Position numbers and translations under genes: made by a program. A model generated the notes under the pieces. It did no database searches, was not told where the DNA came from, and saw nothing but the letters and a program-made list of their open reading frames with translations. A stretch of 64,000 nucleotides of DNA from Paenibacillus aquistagni (GTDB lineage Bacteria > Bacillota > Bacilli > Paenibacillales > Paenibacillaceae). Shown here piece after piece: positions 24,285 to 33,443 of the stretch. The stretch covers positions 186,001-250,000 of the forward strand of contig NZ_FXAZ01000006.1 of the NCBI RefSeq assembly GCF_900177815.1. Reading direction: 5' to 3'. Every line of letters begins with the position of its first letter. Within the stretch, counting starts at the first letter, position 1.

Positions 24285-26165
24285 ATGGCTAAGAAGCAGT
24301 TTCAAGCAGAGTCGAAGCGACTACTCGAGATGATGATCAACTCGATCTACACACAACGCGAGATCTTCTTAAGAGAACTGATCTCCAATGCAAGCGATGC
24401 GATTGACAAGCTGTACTACAAGGTGCTTGCGGATGAGCAGCAGGAGTTCCATAAAGAAAACTATTTCATTAAGATCACGGTTGATAAAGACAACCGTACG
24501 CTTACGATCTCGGATACAGGGATCGGGATGACGAAGGAAGACCTTGAGAACCATCTCGGCGTGATCGCGAAGAGCGGCTCCCTTGCCTTCAAGCAGGAGA
24601 ACGAGATGAAGGAAGACCATACGATTATTGGTCAATTCGGGGTAGGGTTCTATTCCTCCTTTATGGTCGCTGATTCCGTAACGGTCATTAGTAAGGCTTA
24701 TGGCAGCGATGAAGCATTCAAGTGGGAGTCCGAAGGCGCGGATGGCTACACGATCGAGCCTGCAGCGAAGGATACGGTCGGTACTGACATTATCCTGAAG
24801 ATCAAAGATAACACTGAAGAGGACCAATACGACGAGTATTTGGAGCAGTACCGCTTGAAAGCGATCATTAAGAAATACTCTGACTTCATCCGCTACCCGA
24901 TCAAGATGGATGTGACTGTAGAGCGTCCGAAGGAAGAAGGAAGCGAAGAGCTGGAGTCTCATATCGAAGAAGAGACTGTGAACAGCATGATCCCGATCTG
25001 GCGCAAAAATAAAAGCGAGCTGACCGATGAAGACTATACCAACTTCTACAACGAGAAGCGTTATGGCTTCGATAAGCCGCTGAAGCATATTCATATTAGC
25101 GCGGACGGCGCGGTGGTGTATCGCGCCATTCTATTTATTCCAGAGAATACGCCATTCGATTACTATACGAAGGAATACGAGAAGGGCCTTGAGCTGTATT
25201 CCAACGGCGTGCTCATTATGAATAAATGCGGCGATCTGCTGCCTGACTACTTCAGCTTTGTAAAAGGGATGGTCGACTCCGAGGACTTGTCCTTGAACAT
25301 CTCCCGCGAGATGCTGCAGCATGACCGTCAGCTGAGCTTGATTGCCAAAAATATTAAGAACAAGATCAAGAGCGCCTTGCAAGGCATGCTGAAGGACGAG
25401 CGCGAGAACTATGAGAAGTTCTACCAAGCCTTTGGCAGACAGCTGAAGTTTGGGGTGTACAACGACTACGGCATGAACAAAGAGGATTTGCAGGACCTGA
25501 TTCTGTTTACATCCTCGAAGGAGAAGAAGCTGGTCAGCTTGGACGAGTACGTATCCCGCATGCCAGAGGACCAAAAATACATCTATTACGCTGTCGGCGA
25601 TTCCGTTGATCGCATCGAGAAGCTGCCGCAAACGGAGATGGTCTTGGATAAAGGCTACGAGATCCTCTACTTCACCGACGATGTTGATGAATTCGCGATC
25701 AAGATGCTGATGCAGTACAAGGATAAAGAGTTCAAGTCCGTATCGAGTGGAGACCTTGGCCTTGATAACGAAGAGGACAAGGAGCAAAGCGAGAAGGAAG
25801 CGGAGAACTACAAAGCAATGTTTGACTATATGCAGGAGCGTCTGCAAGGCAAGGTCAAGGCGGTTAAAGCCTCGAAGCGCCTGAAGAGCCATCCGGTCTG
25901 CTTGTCCACAGAAGGCGAGCTTTCCATCGAGATGGAGAAGATTCTGAAGGCGATGCCGAACAGCCAGGATATTCAAGCGGACAAGGTACTGGAGATCAAT
26001 GTGAACCACGAGGTGTTCAAGGCGCTTGAGCAAGCGATGGAGCAGGACAAAGCGAAGCTTGACCTGTACACAAGCCTGCTGTACAACCAAGCCCTCCTAA
26101 TTGAAGGCCTGCCGATTCAAGATCCGGTTGAGTTCACGAACGAGATCTGCAAGATCATGGTGTAA
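24285..26165 (+). CDS. htpG: Molecular chaperone HtpG (Hsp90)
   Basis: A 626-residue ATP-dependent chaperone. The GHKL ATPase motifs are intact: [26 protein letters not shown], and [13 protein letters not shown]. The middle domain is [19 protein letters not shown] and [14 protein letters not shown]. Length is normal. The frame extends to 24213, but AAGGGG and [22 protein letters not shown] mark the true start at 24285. It is controlled by the CIRCE element upstream and ends in a strong terminator. Confidence 0.96.
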   Translation: MAKKQFQAESKRLLEMMINSIYTQREIFLRELISNASDAIDKLYYKVLADEQQEFHKENYFIKITVDKDNRTLTISDTGIGMTKEDLENHLGVIAKSGSLAFKQENEMKEDHTIIGQFGVGFYSSFMVADSVTVISKAYGSDEAFKWESEGADGYTIEPAAKDTVGTDIILKIKDNTEEDQYDEYLEQYRLKAIIKKYSDFIRYPIKMDVTVERPKEEGSEELESHIEEETVNSMIPIWRKNKSELTDEDYTNFYNEKRYGFDKPLKHIHISADGAVVYRAILFIPENTPFDYYTKEYEKGLELYSNGVLIMNKCGDLLPDYFSFVKGMVDSEDLSLNISREMLQHDRQLSLIAKNIKNKIKSALQGMLKDERENYEKFYQAFGRQLKFGVYNDYGMNKEDLQDLILFTSSKEKKLVSLDEYVSRMPEDQKYIYYAVGDSVDRIEKLPQTEMVLDKGYEILYFTDDVDEFAIKMLMQYKDKEFKSVSSGDLGLDNEEDKEQSEKEAENYKAMFDYMQERLQGKVKAVKASKRLKSHPVCLSTEGELSIEMEKILKAMPNSQDIQADKVLEINVNHEVFKALEQAMEQDKAKLDLYTSLLYNQALLIEGLPIQDPVEFTNEICKIMV

Positions 26166-26189
26166 TTCGATATTCAAAAGGCTAATAAG

Positions 26190-26236
26190 AAGGCTCTCCA
26201 TCGTACATGGATACATGACGATGGAGAGCCTTTTTG
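26190..26236. terminator. Bidirectional terminator between htpG and ade
   Basis: AAGGCTCTCCATCGT (26190-26204) pairs perfectly over 15 bases with ACGATGGAGAGCCTT (26218-26232), followed by T residues. It serves the convergent htpG and adenine deaminase genes. Confidence 0.9.
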
Positions 26237-26257
26237 CATTGATGCACAAGTGAAAGA

Positions 26258-28090
26258 TTATTCTGCAAACAACGATACTTTCTCGAAGCCTGCATCAGAG
26301 ATGCGGATCAAGCCCGTATCGGAAATATGCAGCGTTGGAATGACGACCAACGCGAGCAGGGACAGCGTCATGAACGCATAGTTCATCGTGCAGCCGGCAT
26401 CAACAAGCGCTTGGCTGATCGCTTCGGATTGCTCGACAACGCTCTCGTATGGAGCCGTTGACATCAGCCCTGCAAGTCGAAGCGGAAGCTCGGTCAGCTC
26501 GCCGTTCGAGGCAATGGCGATCCCGCCTTGCATGCGGATGACCGCGTTGGCGGCTTCCGCCATCAAGGCATCGTCATTGCCGATGACGAGCAGATTGTGG
26601 CTGTCATGCGCAACGGTCATCGCGAGCGCTGCCGGGCGATGGAAGCCGACGTTGCCGACAAGTCCGTAGGCCTTGTTGCCGTTGCGGCCGTGGCGCTCGA
26701 AGATCGCCATTTTACAAAGCGTCGTCTCCGGTGTAATGCTGAGCTTGCCGCCCTCGACTGGCACCTCCGTGAACACTTCCTCTGTCTCGACGTGATTCTC
26801 GCGCACCTCAGCGACACGTACCTTCACGTTGCCGCTAGCGACAGGTGCTTCGATCTCAAAGTCTGCAGGTGTCAGCTCACGATTCAGCTTCACGGAGTTC
26901 ACCGCGAATTCCGGATAGTCGAAAGGCTGAAGCTCGACAACCATGCGTCCATGCTCAGCAACCACATCGCCGCGTGCGATTGTCATCACCACATTCACAT
27001 CTGCCAGGTTGCCGTCGAGCAGGATGATGTCAGCAATCGTACCCGGCGTTACCGAGCCGACATCACGAGCTACTCCGAAGCGTTCTGCCGTGTTCAATGT
27101 CGCCATTTGGAAGGCGGTAACCGGCTTTACGCCCTGCTGGATTGCGTGGCGAACGATGAAGTTCATATGGCCTTCCTCCATCAAGGAGTCGCAGATACGG
27201 TCGTCCGAGACGAGAATCATGCGGCGGGAATCAACGCCCATTTCGGTGTGCGCCTTGATCGTTGCCTCCACGTCATGCCAGGCCGAACCGCGGCGCATCT
27301 TCGCATAGATGCCAAGGCGCACGCGCTCCACGACATCCTCAGGCTTCACGCTCTCGTGGCAGCCGGATACGCCTGCCGCCGCATAGGCGGACAATCTCGG
27401 ATCATGGACGGGCCATGTATAGTGGCCATCGACCACGCGGCCGGCCCGAAGCGTCGCTTGGATCTCACCGATCATTTTTGGATCGCCGTACACGACCCCA
27501 GGGAAGTTCATGACTTCGCCAAGCGCGATCATATCGGGTCCCCAGCTTAGCGCTTCCGCTACTTCCTCAGGGCCAAACTCAGCGCCAGACGTTTCAAACT
27601 CTGGATTGGTCGCAGGCACGCAGGATGCAACCTGCATATAGGCTGCCATTGGCGTTTGTCTCGCTTCATCGAGCATGATGCGAAGGCCGGGCAATCCGAG
27701 TACATTAGAGATCTCATGCGGATCGAAGAATCCTCCGGTAGTCCCGAGCGGCAGCACCGCATTGGCAAAGGAGGTCACGGACAGGAGGCTGCTCTCGATA
27801 TGGCAGTGTCCGTCGAGCAGCCCTGGTGCGATATATTTGCCTGCCGCATCTATGACGCGAGTCGAGTCATCAATCATGCTCTCGACATGTGGTCCTACAT
27901 AAGCGATGCGCGTGCCGACGACAGCGACACATGTATTCGGGATAATTTCGCCTGAGGTCACGCTGACCAGCTTCCCATTGCGAATGTAAAGCGTTGCTTT
28001 CTTCTCCCCGCGCGCAAATGCAACCATATCCGGAATGCAGTCGGCTAGGTGTGGTCTTCCATAAGCAGCTTGTTGTTGTTCAGTCATCAT
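26258..28090 (-). CDS. ade: Adenine deaminase
   Basis: A 610-residue amidohydrolase that converts adenine to hypoxanthine and ammonia in purine salvage. Metal-binding motif GLLDGHCHIESS, then FFDPHEISNVLG, CVPATNPEFETSGAEF, and the family C-terminal domain HDSHNLLVIGNDDALMAEAANAVIRMQGGIAI match adenine deaminase (AdeC/Ade). Length is normal. AAAGGTGG precedes ATGATG at 28090/28087. Two inverted GAAC-type boxes lie upstream (28142-28175). It is divergent from another deaminase-like gene, so the pair may act in nucleobase use. Confidence 0.93.
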   Translation of the reverse strand: MMTEQQQAAYGRPHLADCIPDMVAFARGEKKATLYIRNGKLVSVTSGEIIPNTCVAVVGTRIAYVGPHVESMIDDSTRVIDAAGKYIAPGLLDGHCHIESSLLSVTSFANAVLPLGTTGGFFDPHEISNVLGLPGLRIMLDEARQTPMAAYMQVASCVPATNPEFETSGAEFGPEEVAEALSWGPDMIALGEVMNFPGVVYGDPKMIGEIQATLRAGRVVDGHYTWPVHDPRLSAYAAAGVSGCHESVKPEDVVERVRLGIYAKMRRGSAWHDVEATIKAHTEMGVDSRRMILVSDDRICDSLMEEGHMNFIVRHAIQQGVKPVTAFQMATLNTAERFGVARDVGSVTPGTIADIILLDGNLADVNVVMTIARGDVVAEHGRMVVELQPFDYPEFAVNSVKLNRELTPADFEIEAPVASGNVKVRVAEVRENHVETEEVFTEVPVEGGKLSITPETTLCKMAIFERHGRNGNKAYGLVGNVGFHRPAALAMTVAHDSHNLLVIGNDDALMAEAANAVIRMQGGIAIASNGELTELPLRLAGLMSTAPYESVVEQSEAISQALVDAGCTMNYAFMTLSLLALVVIPTLHISDTGLIRISDAGFEKVSLFAE

Positions 28091-28414
28091 GCTTGTCCAC
28101 CTTTCAATCTCGTTATATGTCTTATCTTACATGTGAAATCACGAACATTCCAGTAGATTTCTTCCAATATCGTTCACTTTTTGAACAAGTGTTGTTGTGG
28201 AGAGGTTATCGGTAGCCTCATTTAGACAGACAAGCGGAATAAAGGTATAGTTAGTATAGTCTTAAATTAATCATAACTTAGTGATAACAGGCTGAAGGTG
28301 TGTCCTCCGCCGCTTTAAAATGTTTCAAATTTGAAGTAGAACATTGGCTTGGATTATGCCATGATGAGAGATAGCATGCATGGACCATCACGATGAAGAG
28401 GAGTTGTTCTCAAT
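28091..28414. promoter_or_regulatory. Divergent region between ade and amidohydrolase
   Basis: No gene is seen. CGAACATT (28142-28149) and an inverted CGTTC (28171-28175) resemble a loose pair of PurR boxes before ade, but the flanking bases fit poorly. GAGGAG precedes the start at 28415. No convincing riboswitch fold was recognised. Confidence 0.35.
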
Positions 28415-29662
28415 ATGCAATCATCCTACTGGTTAACTCGCGTTCGTTTGGAAAGCGGCTTTCAGCTTGAAGAGGGTCAGGTGATGGGTACAACAACGGA
28501 GCTGGCTCATATTCATATTGAACAAGGTGTCATTACAGAGATTGTGAGAGGCGGCAAGCTGCCTGAAACGATAGAACCGATGTGGGATGCAGAGGAGCTG
28601 CTGCTTTTGCCATCGCTAACGGAAAAGCATGTTCATTTGGACAAGACGCTCATGGGAACACGATGGCAAGCGGTTCGACCGGCGGCAGGAGTGCCTGGTC
28701 GCTGTGAGGTGGAGAAGCAGGTGCTGCCCTCCTTGCCGCTATCGGTAGAAGAACGAGCAGAGAAGCTGCTTCGAACGCTGCTCGGCTATGGCTCCACGAA
28801 TGTGAGAACTCATGTGGATATTTATCCGGAGGCAGGGCTTAGCAATCTTGAGGGAGTAGAGCAGGTGCTGCTGGCGCACCGGAACCAGCTGTCCTATGAG
28901 ATCGTCGCCTTCCCGCAGCATGGGTTGTTGAGAAGCGGAGCGGCAGGCTTGGTTAAGGATGCGATGCGCCAAGGTGCGAACCTTGTCGGCGGCGTTGATC
29001 CTGCGACCGTGGACGGCGATATGGAGCGTTCGCTTCAGGCGATGGTGGAGATTGCGGTCATGTTTGAAGCAGGCATTGACCTTCATTTGCATGATGCGGG
29101 AGAAGTTGGGGCAGGAACGATCCAGCGCCTCGCGGAATTGACGCTAGAAGCAGGATTAGTGGGCAAGGTGGCTGTGAGCCATGCCTTTAGCCTTGGTGAT
29201 ATAGAGCCTGCAAGGCTCAAGGAACTGTCGGCTCTGCTTCAAGAGGCGGGCATCACGATTATTACGAGTGTCCCGCTGAGGCGGGCGATGCCGCCGGTTC
29301 CAGAACTGCGCCAATACGGCGTTGATGTGGCGGTTGGCTGCGACAATATCTATGACACCTGGCAGCCCTTCGGTAATGGAGATGTGCTGGAGCGGGCAGG
29401 TCGGCTTGCCGAGCGATTCGGCTGGAGCAGCGAATTCAAGCTGTCACGTGCGCTTCAATATGTGACAGACGGCAGGCTGCCGCTTGATGATGACGGGCAT
29501 CCGATATGGCCTAAGGCAGGCGATCGCGCGGATATGATGCTGGTGCAGGCAGGCTGCTCTGCTGAAGCCGTCGCGAGGCGTTCGGCGAGAAAGGCAGTGT
29601 TCTACAACGGCAAGCTCGTTGCAGGTCAGGTTCATCGCTCGTCCCAGCTATCGAGTCTTTAA
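28415..29662 (+). CDS. Cytosine-deaminase-like amidohydrolase
   Basis: A 415-residue cytoplasmic amidohydrolase resembling CodA. Metal and substrate residues can be placed: His72/His74 (KHVHLDK), Gln168 (FPQHG), His224 (DLHLHD), His256 (SHAFSLG) and Asp310 (GCDNIYDTW). The catalytic glutamate of CodA (HCDE) seems replaced by Asp227 in HLHD, so the substrate may not be cytosine; related enzymes act on other pyrimidines or triazines. GAGGAG precedes the ATG. Divergent to adenine deaminase and 24 bases upstream of a radical SAM gene. Confidence 0.8.
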   Translation: MQSSYWLTRVRLESGFQLEEGQVMGTTTELAHIHIEQGVITEIVRGGKLPETIEPMWDAEELLLLPSLTEKHVHLDKTLMGTRWQAVRPAAGVPGRCEVEKQVLPSLPLSVEERAEKLLRTLLGYGSTNVRTHVDIYPEAGLSNLEGVEQVLLAHRNQLSYEIVAFPQHGLLRSGAAGLVKDAMRQGANLVGGVDPATVDGDMERSLQAMVEIAVMFEAGIDLHLHDAGEVGAGTIQRLAELTLEAGLVGKVAVSHAFSLGDIEPARLKELSALLQEAGITIITSVPLRRAMPPVPELRQYGVDVAVGCDNIYDTWQPFGNGDVLERAGRLAERFGWSSEFKLSRALQYVTDGRLPLDDDGHPIWPKAGDRADMMLVQAGCSAEAVARRSARKAVFYNGKLVAGQVHRSSQLSSL

Positions 29663-29686
29663 TATAGATAGAATGGAGAACATAGA

Positions 29687-30565
29687 TTGAAGACGTTTAA
29701 GAAAGTATATATTGAGATTACGAGCGTATGTAATCTGGCGTGCAGCTTCTGCCCGCCTACAGAGCGCAAAGCGAAGTTTATTGCGGTCGAGGATTTCGCT
29801 CATACGCTCGATCAGATTAAGCCGCATACGAATCATATTTATTTGCATGTCAAGGGAGAGCCGCTCTTGCATCCGCGCATTCATGAGCTGCTCGATATTG
29901 CGCATGAGAAGGGCTTTCGCGTGAACATTACGACGAACGGCACCTTGATTGTGAAGAACAGCCACAAGCTGCTTGGCAAGCCGGCCCTTCGTCAGATGAA
30001 TTTCTCTCTTCACAGCTTCGACGGGCATGAAGGCTCAGAGAATCGTGAGAAATATTTGATGGATATTATCCATTTTGTCCGTCAAGCGGCTGCGGAAGGC
30101 GTTATGATCTCCTTTCGATTATGGAACCTGCAGCGCGAGGATGCGACAGAGCTTGATCAGCGGCTGAATCGCGAGACACTTGCGATTTTAGAGCAGGAAT
30201 TTGGGCTTGATTTCAACATTGAGGAAAGAGTAACGCCGGGCAGCGGCGTACGCATTGCAGAACGCATTTTCTTGAATCAGGATTATGAATTTGCATGGCC
30301 AAGCCTAGCCGCGCCTTGTGACGATGGAAGAGGCTTCTGTCACGCGTTGCGCAGTCACGCGGCTGTACTTGTAGACGGCACGGTCGTTCCATGCTGCTTG
30401 GACGGAGAAGGAGTCATCAATCTAGGCAATGTGCATCAGATCCCATTCTCTGAGATCGTAGATGGAGAGCGGGCAAATCGCTTGTATGAGGGATTCTCGA
30501 ATCGCCAGGCGGTAGAAGAGCTGTGCAAGCGCTGCGGCTACCGTCAGCGCTTTGGCGCATCATAA
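29687..30565 (+). CDS. Radical SAM protein with SPASM-like C-terminus
   Basis: A 292-residue protein. The S-adenosylmethionine cluster is bound by Cys15, Cys19 and Cys22 (CNLACSFC); the next motifs are LHVKGEPLLHP and NITTNGTL. The C-terminal part has VDGTVVPCCLDGEGVINLGNV and CKRCGYR, a pattern for a further iron-sulfur cluster as in SPASM proteins. The start is TTG after GGAGAA. Substrate unknown. It lies 24 bases after the amidohydrolase and is probably co-transcribed. Confidence 0.87.
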   Translation: MKTFKKVYIEITSVCNLACSFCPPTERKAKFIAVEDFAHTLDQIKPHTNHIYLHVKGEPLLHPRIHELLDIAHEKGFRVNITTNGTLIVKNSHKLLGKPALRQMNFSLHSFDGHEGSENREKYLMDIIHFVRQAAAEGVMISFRLWNLQREDATELDQRLNRETLAILEQEFGLDFNIEERVTPGSGVRIAERIFLNQDYEFAWPSLAAPCDDGRGFCHALRSHAAVLVDGTVVPCCLDGEGVINLGNVHQIPFSEIVDGERANRLYEGFSNRQAVEELCKRCGYRQRFGAS

Positions 30566-30618
30566 GCGCCATATTCGGTGAGAGAGTAGAGAGATAGAGC
30601 TGCATAGATGGAATAGAG

Positions 30619-30645
30619 AAGCGGTTCCGAAAGGGCCGCTTTTCT
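30619..30645 (+). terminator. Terminator after the radical SAM gene
   Basis: AAGCGGTTCC, a GAAA tetraloop, and GGGCCGCTT (30633-30641), followed by TTTTC. The stem allows G-T pairs. Confidence 0.75.
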
Positions 30646-30832
30646 TATACACAGAAAGTGTATAAGTCCGTATTGAAGAAAGGGACAAAGTTCTAGATGG
30701 TTCATTTTTCAATGAATCGAGAAGAAGAAGTTTAAATTTTTAATTTTAACAGATGAAACTTCATGAAAAACGATAAAATCTTGACGAAATGAAGAACAAC
30801 GCAAAAAATCCCAAAAATAATGATCGAAAATA

Positions 30833-30861
30833 TTGATAATTAAAAAACAATGTGATAGTAT
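30833..30861 (+). promoter_or_regulatory. Promoter of the PplA-like lipoprotein gene
   Basis: TTGATA (30833-30838), 17 bases, TAGTAT (30856-30861), in a strongly AT-rich stretch (30660-30900) that holds no gene. The start codon is 49 bases further. Confidence 0.6.
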
Positions 30862-30909
30862 TCACTTGCACAAGTTAATTATTTCACAATTACTTAGGGG
30901 GCTTCACAC

Positions 30910-32037
30910 ATGAAAAAAATGCTGTCCGTTCTATTGGCTACAACATTGGCGATGTCCATGCTGGCTGCATGCGGCGACAAGGACACCAATGATGCTGCAA
31001 CCACAGATAACACAGCGACAGAGCAGCAAGACAACAACAGCACATCTTCTAATGATACTCAGACAGAAGTTGCGGCTGGCGAGATCGCGAAGATCGGTCT
31101 TGGAACGATTACAAGCATCGGCAAGTCCAAGGATGCAGAAGGCGACAAAGGACCTGTGGGTCAAGTAGACACGGTTATCGTTGCAGCTGCATTCGACAAA
31201 GACGGCAAAGTTGTAAGCGTTGATATTGACAATGCACAAACAAAAATTGAATTCGATAAAGCGCTTCAAGTGACGACGGACCTTACTGGCGAATTCAAGA
31301 CGAAGCAAGAGCTTGGCGACGAGTACGGCATGAAGAAGGCTTCTTCGATCGGCAAAGACTGGTATGAGCAAGCTAATGCGCTCGCGGATTGGATGAAGGG
31401 CAAGACGGTTGACGAGATCAAAGCCATGAAGACAACACAGCGCGATGAGTCTCATCCGAATGTACCAGACGAAGCAGACTTGACTTCTTCTGTAACGATC
31501 ACGGTTCAAGACTATATTGCAGGTATTGAGAAAGCATACAACAATGCGGTTGATGTAAAAGCAGCTGGCGGCCAAAAGCTTGGCGTAGGCCAATCCATCT
31601 CCACTAGCAAGTCCAAAGGCTTGGAAGGCGACAAGACGCCTTCTGCACAAGTGGACACAACGATCGTTGTGGGTGCATTCGACAAGGATGGTAAAGTTGT
31701 AGGGTCCATCATCGATACGGCTCAAACGAAAGTGGACTTCGATAAAGACGGCAAGCTGACGACAGATAAAGCAGCAGAATTTAAAACGAAAAATGAGCTT
31801 GGCGACGAGTATGGCATGAAGAAAGCTTCCTCCATCGGCAAAGAGTGGAATGAGCAAGCTCAAGCTCTTGCAGATTGGATGGCTGGCAAGACCGTTGATG
31901 AGATCAAAGCGATGAAGACAGTTGACCAAGAAGGTCACCCAGGCGTGCCAGACGAAGCAGACTTGACTTCTTCGGTAACCGTTTCTGCTAAAGGCTTCAT
32001 CGAAGGTATCGAAGAAGCGTTCACAAAAGCGAAATAA
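30910..32037 (+). CDS. pplA: PplA-like flavin-carrying lipoprotein with two FMN-binding repeats
   Basis: A 375-residue lipoprotein. Signal peptide with lipobox LAAC and lipid-modified Cys21, an Asn/Thr/Asp-rich linker to about residue 56, then two repeats at about 58-210 and 218-375. The repeats share QVDT, FDKDGKVV, ELGDEYGMKKASSIGK, LADWM, KTVDEIKAMKT and VPDEADLTSSVT. In each, D-x-x-S-S-V-T (Thr196 and Thr357) fits the site where ApbE links FMN to threonine. Listeria PplA, with the same plan, carries electrons from the membrane to outside acceptors. The next gene is an ApbE, which supports the role. AGGGGG precedes the ATG. The name is by resemblance. Confidence 0.8.
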   Translation: MKKMLSVLLATTLAMSMLAACGDKDTNDAATTDNTATEQQDNNSTSSNDTQTEVAAGEIAKIGLGTITSIGKSKDAEGDKGPVGQVDTVIVAAAFDKDGKVVSVDIDNAQTKIEFDKALQVTTDLTGEFKTKQELGDEYGMKKASSIGKDWYEQANALADWMKGKTVDEIKAMKTTQRDESHPNVPDEADLTSSVTITVQDYIAGIEKAYNNAVDVKAAGGQKLGVGQSISTSKSKGLEGDKTPSAQVDTTIVVGAFDKDGKVVGSIIDTAQTKVDFDKDGKLTTDKAAEFKTKNELGDEYGMKKASSIGKEWNEQAQALADWMAGKTVDEIKAMKTVDQEGHPGVPDEADLTSSVTVSAKGFIEGIEEAFTKAK

Positions 32038-32067
32038 TGAAATCATACGTTCATTGATTGATAAAAT

Positions 32068-32096
32068 AACTCCCCCATAGCTATGGGGGAGTTTTG
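32068..32096 (+). terminator. Terminator between pplA and apbE
   Basis: AACTCCCCCATAG (32068-32080) and CTATGGGGGAGTT (32081-32093) form a 13-base perfect inverted repeat with TTTTG after it. Some read-through may still link the genes. Confidence 0.85.
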
Positions 32097-32204
32097 TCTA
32101 ACTAGGGAAGGATTGGCGGCTGTCATAGGTGACAGGCTAGGAATGGTCAGACTGCTCTCCTGCCAGGCTATAATGGCAGAAGCAGTGGAAAGAGGGTGAC
32201 ATGC

Positions 32205-33302
32205 ATGTATAGATGGGGAAAAGTCATACTTGTGCTGCTCTTCGCTGTTCAGCTCTTCGGCTGCTCAGCCAGCAAAGAGACGGATTACAGCGAGTATCGC
32301 AAATACAGTGATACGTTCTTTGACAGCTTCGATACGGTCACACAGGTGATGGCCTACACAAAGAGCGAGGATGAATTCAAGCGGTATTTCAATCATATTC
32401 ATGATCGCTTTTTGGAGCTTCACCGTCTGTATGATATTTTCAACAGCTATGAGGGATTGAATAATCTGAAGACCATCAATGATCAAGCGGGCATGCAGCC
32501 GGTGAAGGTGGATCAGGAGATTATCGACCTTATTCAGTTCTCGAAGAAATGGTATAAGGAAGCAGGCCCCGAGACGAATATTGCAATGGGGAGCGTGCTT
32601 GATATTTGGCAGGAGTATCGGGATGAGGCGTCGGCGAATCCTGCTCTTGCGAAGCTGCCGCCAATGGCGGAGCTTCAGGCAGCAGCCAAGCATATGGATA
32701 TGGACAAGGTTGTGGTGGACGAGGAAAAGGGCACCGTATTTCTAACAGATCCCGATATGAGCCTCAATGTCGGCGCCGTGGCAAAGGGCTATGCGACAGA
32801 GCTTGTGGCGCAAGAGGTGAAGGCTCTAGGACTGGAATCCGCCATTATTAGTGCCGGGGGCAATGTTCGCGCCATCGGCCATCCATATGATGGGGTGCGT
32901 CACCGCTGGGGGGTAGGCATCCAGAATCCAGATCGAATCGTGGTGACAGAGCAGGATAATCTGCTTGATACCGCCTTTATCCATGAAGCTTCTGTGGTTA
33001 GCAGCGGAGATTATCAGCGCTACTATGAGGTGAATGGCAAGCGAATTCATCATCTGATCGATCCAAAGACGCTGATGCCAGGCGATTATTATCGGGCCGC
33101 TACCGTGGTAACCGAGGATTCCGGACTTGCTGACTTCTTGTCGACCATTGTGTTCTTGACGCCTTATGAACAGAGCAGAGCTTTTGTAGACAAGCTGGAG
33201 GGCGTCGAGGCGCTGTGGGTGCTTAAAGATGGAACAATAAAGGCGACAGCAGGCATGGAGAAGATGCTAAAAAGCCATGGCGCGTCTGGGACGGACAAAT
33301 AG
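32205..33302 (+). CDS. apbE: FAD:protein FMN transferase (ApbE/FmnB), lipoprotein
   Basis: About 365 residues. The lipobox LFGC gives lipid-modified Cys20, so it works outside the membrane. ApbE traits: FFDSFDTVTQVMAY, NIAMGSVLDIW, the flavin site SLNVGAVAKGYATELV, SAGGNVRAIG, WGVGIQNP and the metal-binding end HHLIDPKTLMPGDYYRAATVV and SGLADFLSTIVFL. It moves FMN from FAD to a threonine on a target protein. GAGGG lies eight bases before ATG 32205, preferred over GTG 32196. The two-repeat lipoprotein upstream is the obvious target. Confidence 0.92.
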   Translation: MYRWGKVILVLLFAVQLFGCSASKETDYSEYRKYSDTFFDSFDTVTQVMAYTKSEDEFKRYFNHIHDRFLELHRLYDIFNSYEGLNNLKTINDQAGMQPVKVDQEIIDLIQFSKKWYKEAGPETNIAMGSVLDIWQEYRDEASANPALAKLPPMAELQAAAKHMDMDKVVVDEEKGTVFLTDPDMSLNVGAVAKGYATELVAQEVKALGLESAIISAGGNVRAIGHPYDGVRHRWGVGIQNPDRIVVTEQDNLLDTAFIHEASVVSSGDYQRYYEVNGKRIHHLIDPKTLMPGDYYRAATVVTEDSGLADFLSTIVFLTPYEQSRAFVDKLEGVEALWVLKDGTIKATAGMEKMLKSHGASGTDK

Positions 33303-33335
33303 GTCCTATAGAGGTGTGCTGGAGTTGGAAAAAAG

Positions 33336-33394
33336 AAAAGCTGGCATATCAGAGAGCGGGTCTATTCGATCCGCAGTCTGCCTGCCAGCTTTTG
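33336..33394. terminator. Bidirectional terminator between apbE and the lactonase gene
   Basis: AAAAGCTGGCA (33336-33346) pairs with TGCCAGCTTTT (33383-33393) around an inner imperfect hairpin. A- and T-runs flank the stem on both sides. Confidence 0.75.
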
Positions 33395-33443
33395 TACATC
33401 TATAGTCGGACATATCGGACATTTCACCTAACAGCGCTGTTCC

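Noticed and set aside
26528-27550. 340-codon frame opposite adenine deaminase
   Set aside because: Antisense to a conserved enzyme; the translation is His/Arg-rich and unlike any protein.
30931-32046. 371-codon frame opposite the PplA-like gene
   Set aside because: The sense frame has a signal peptide, lipobox and two matching repeats; the antisense one is its mirror and lacks these.
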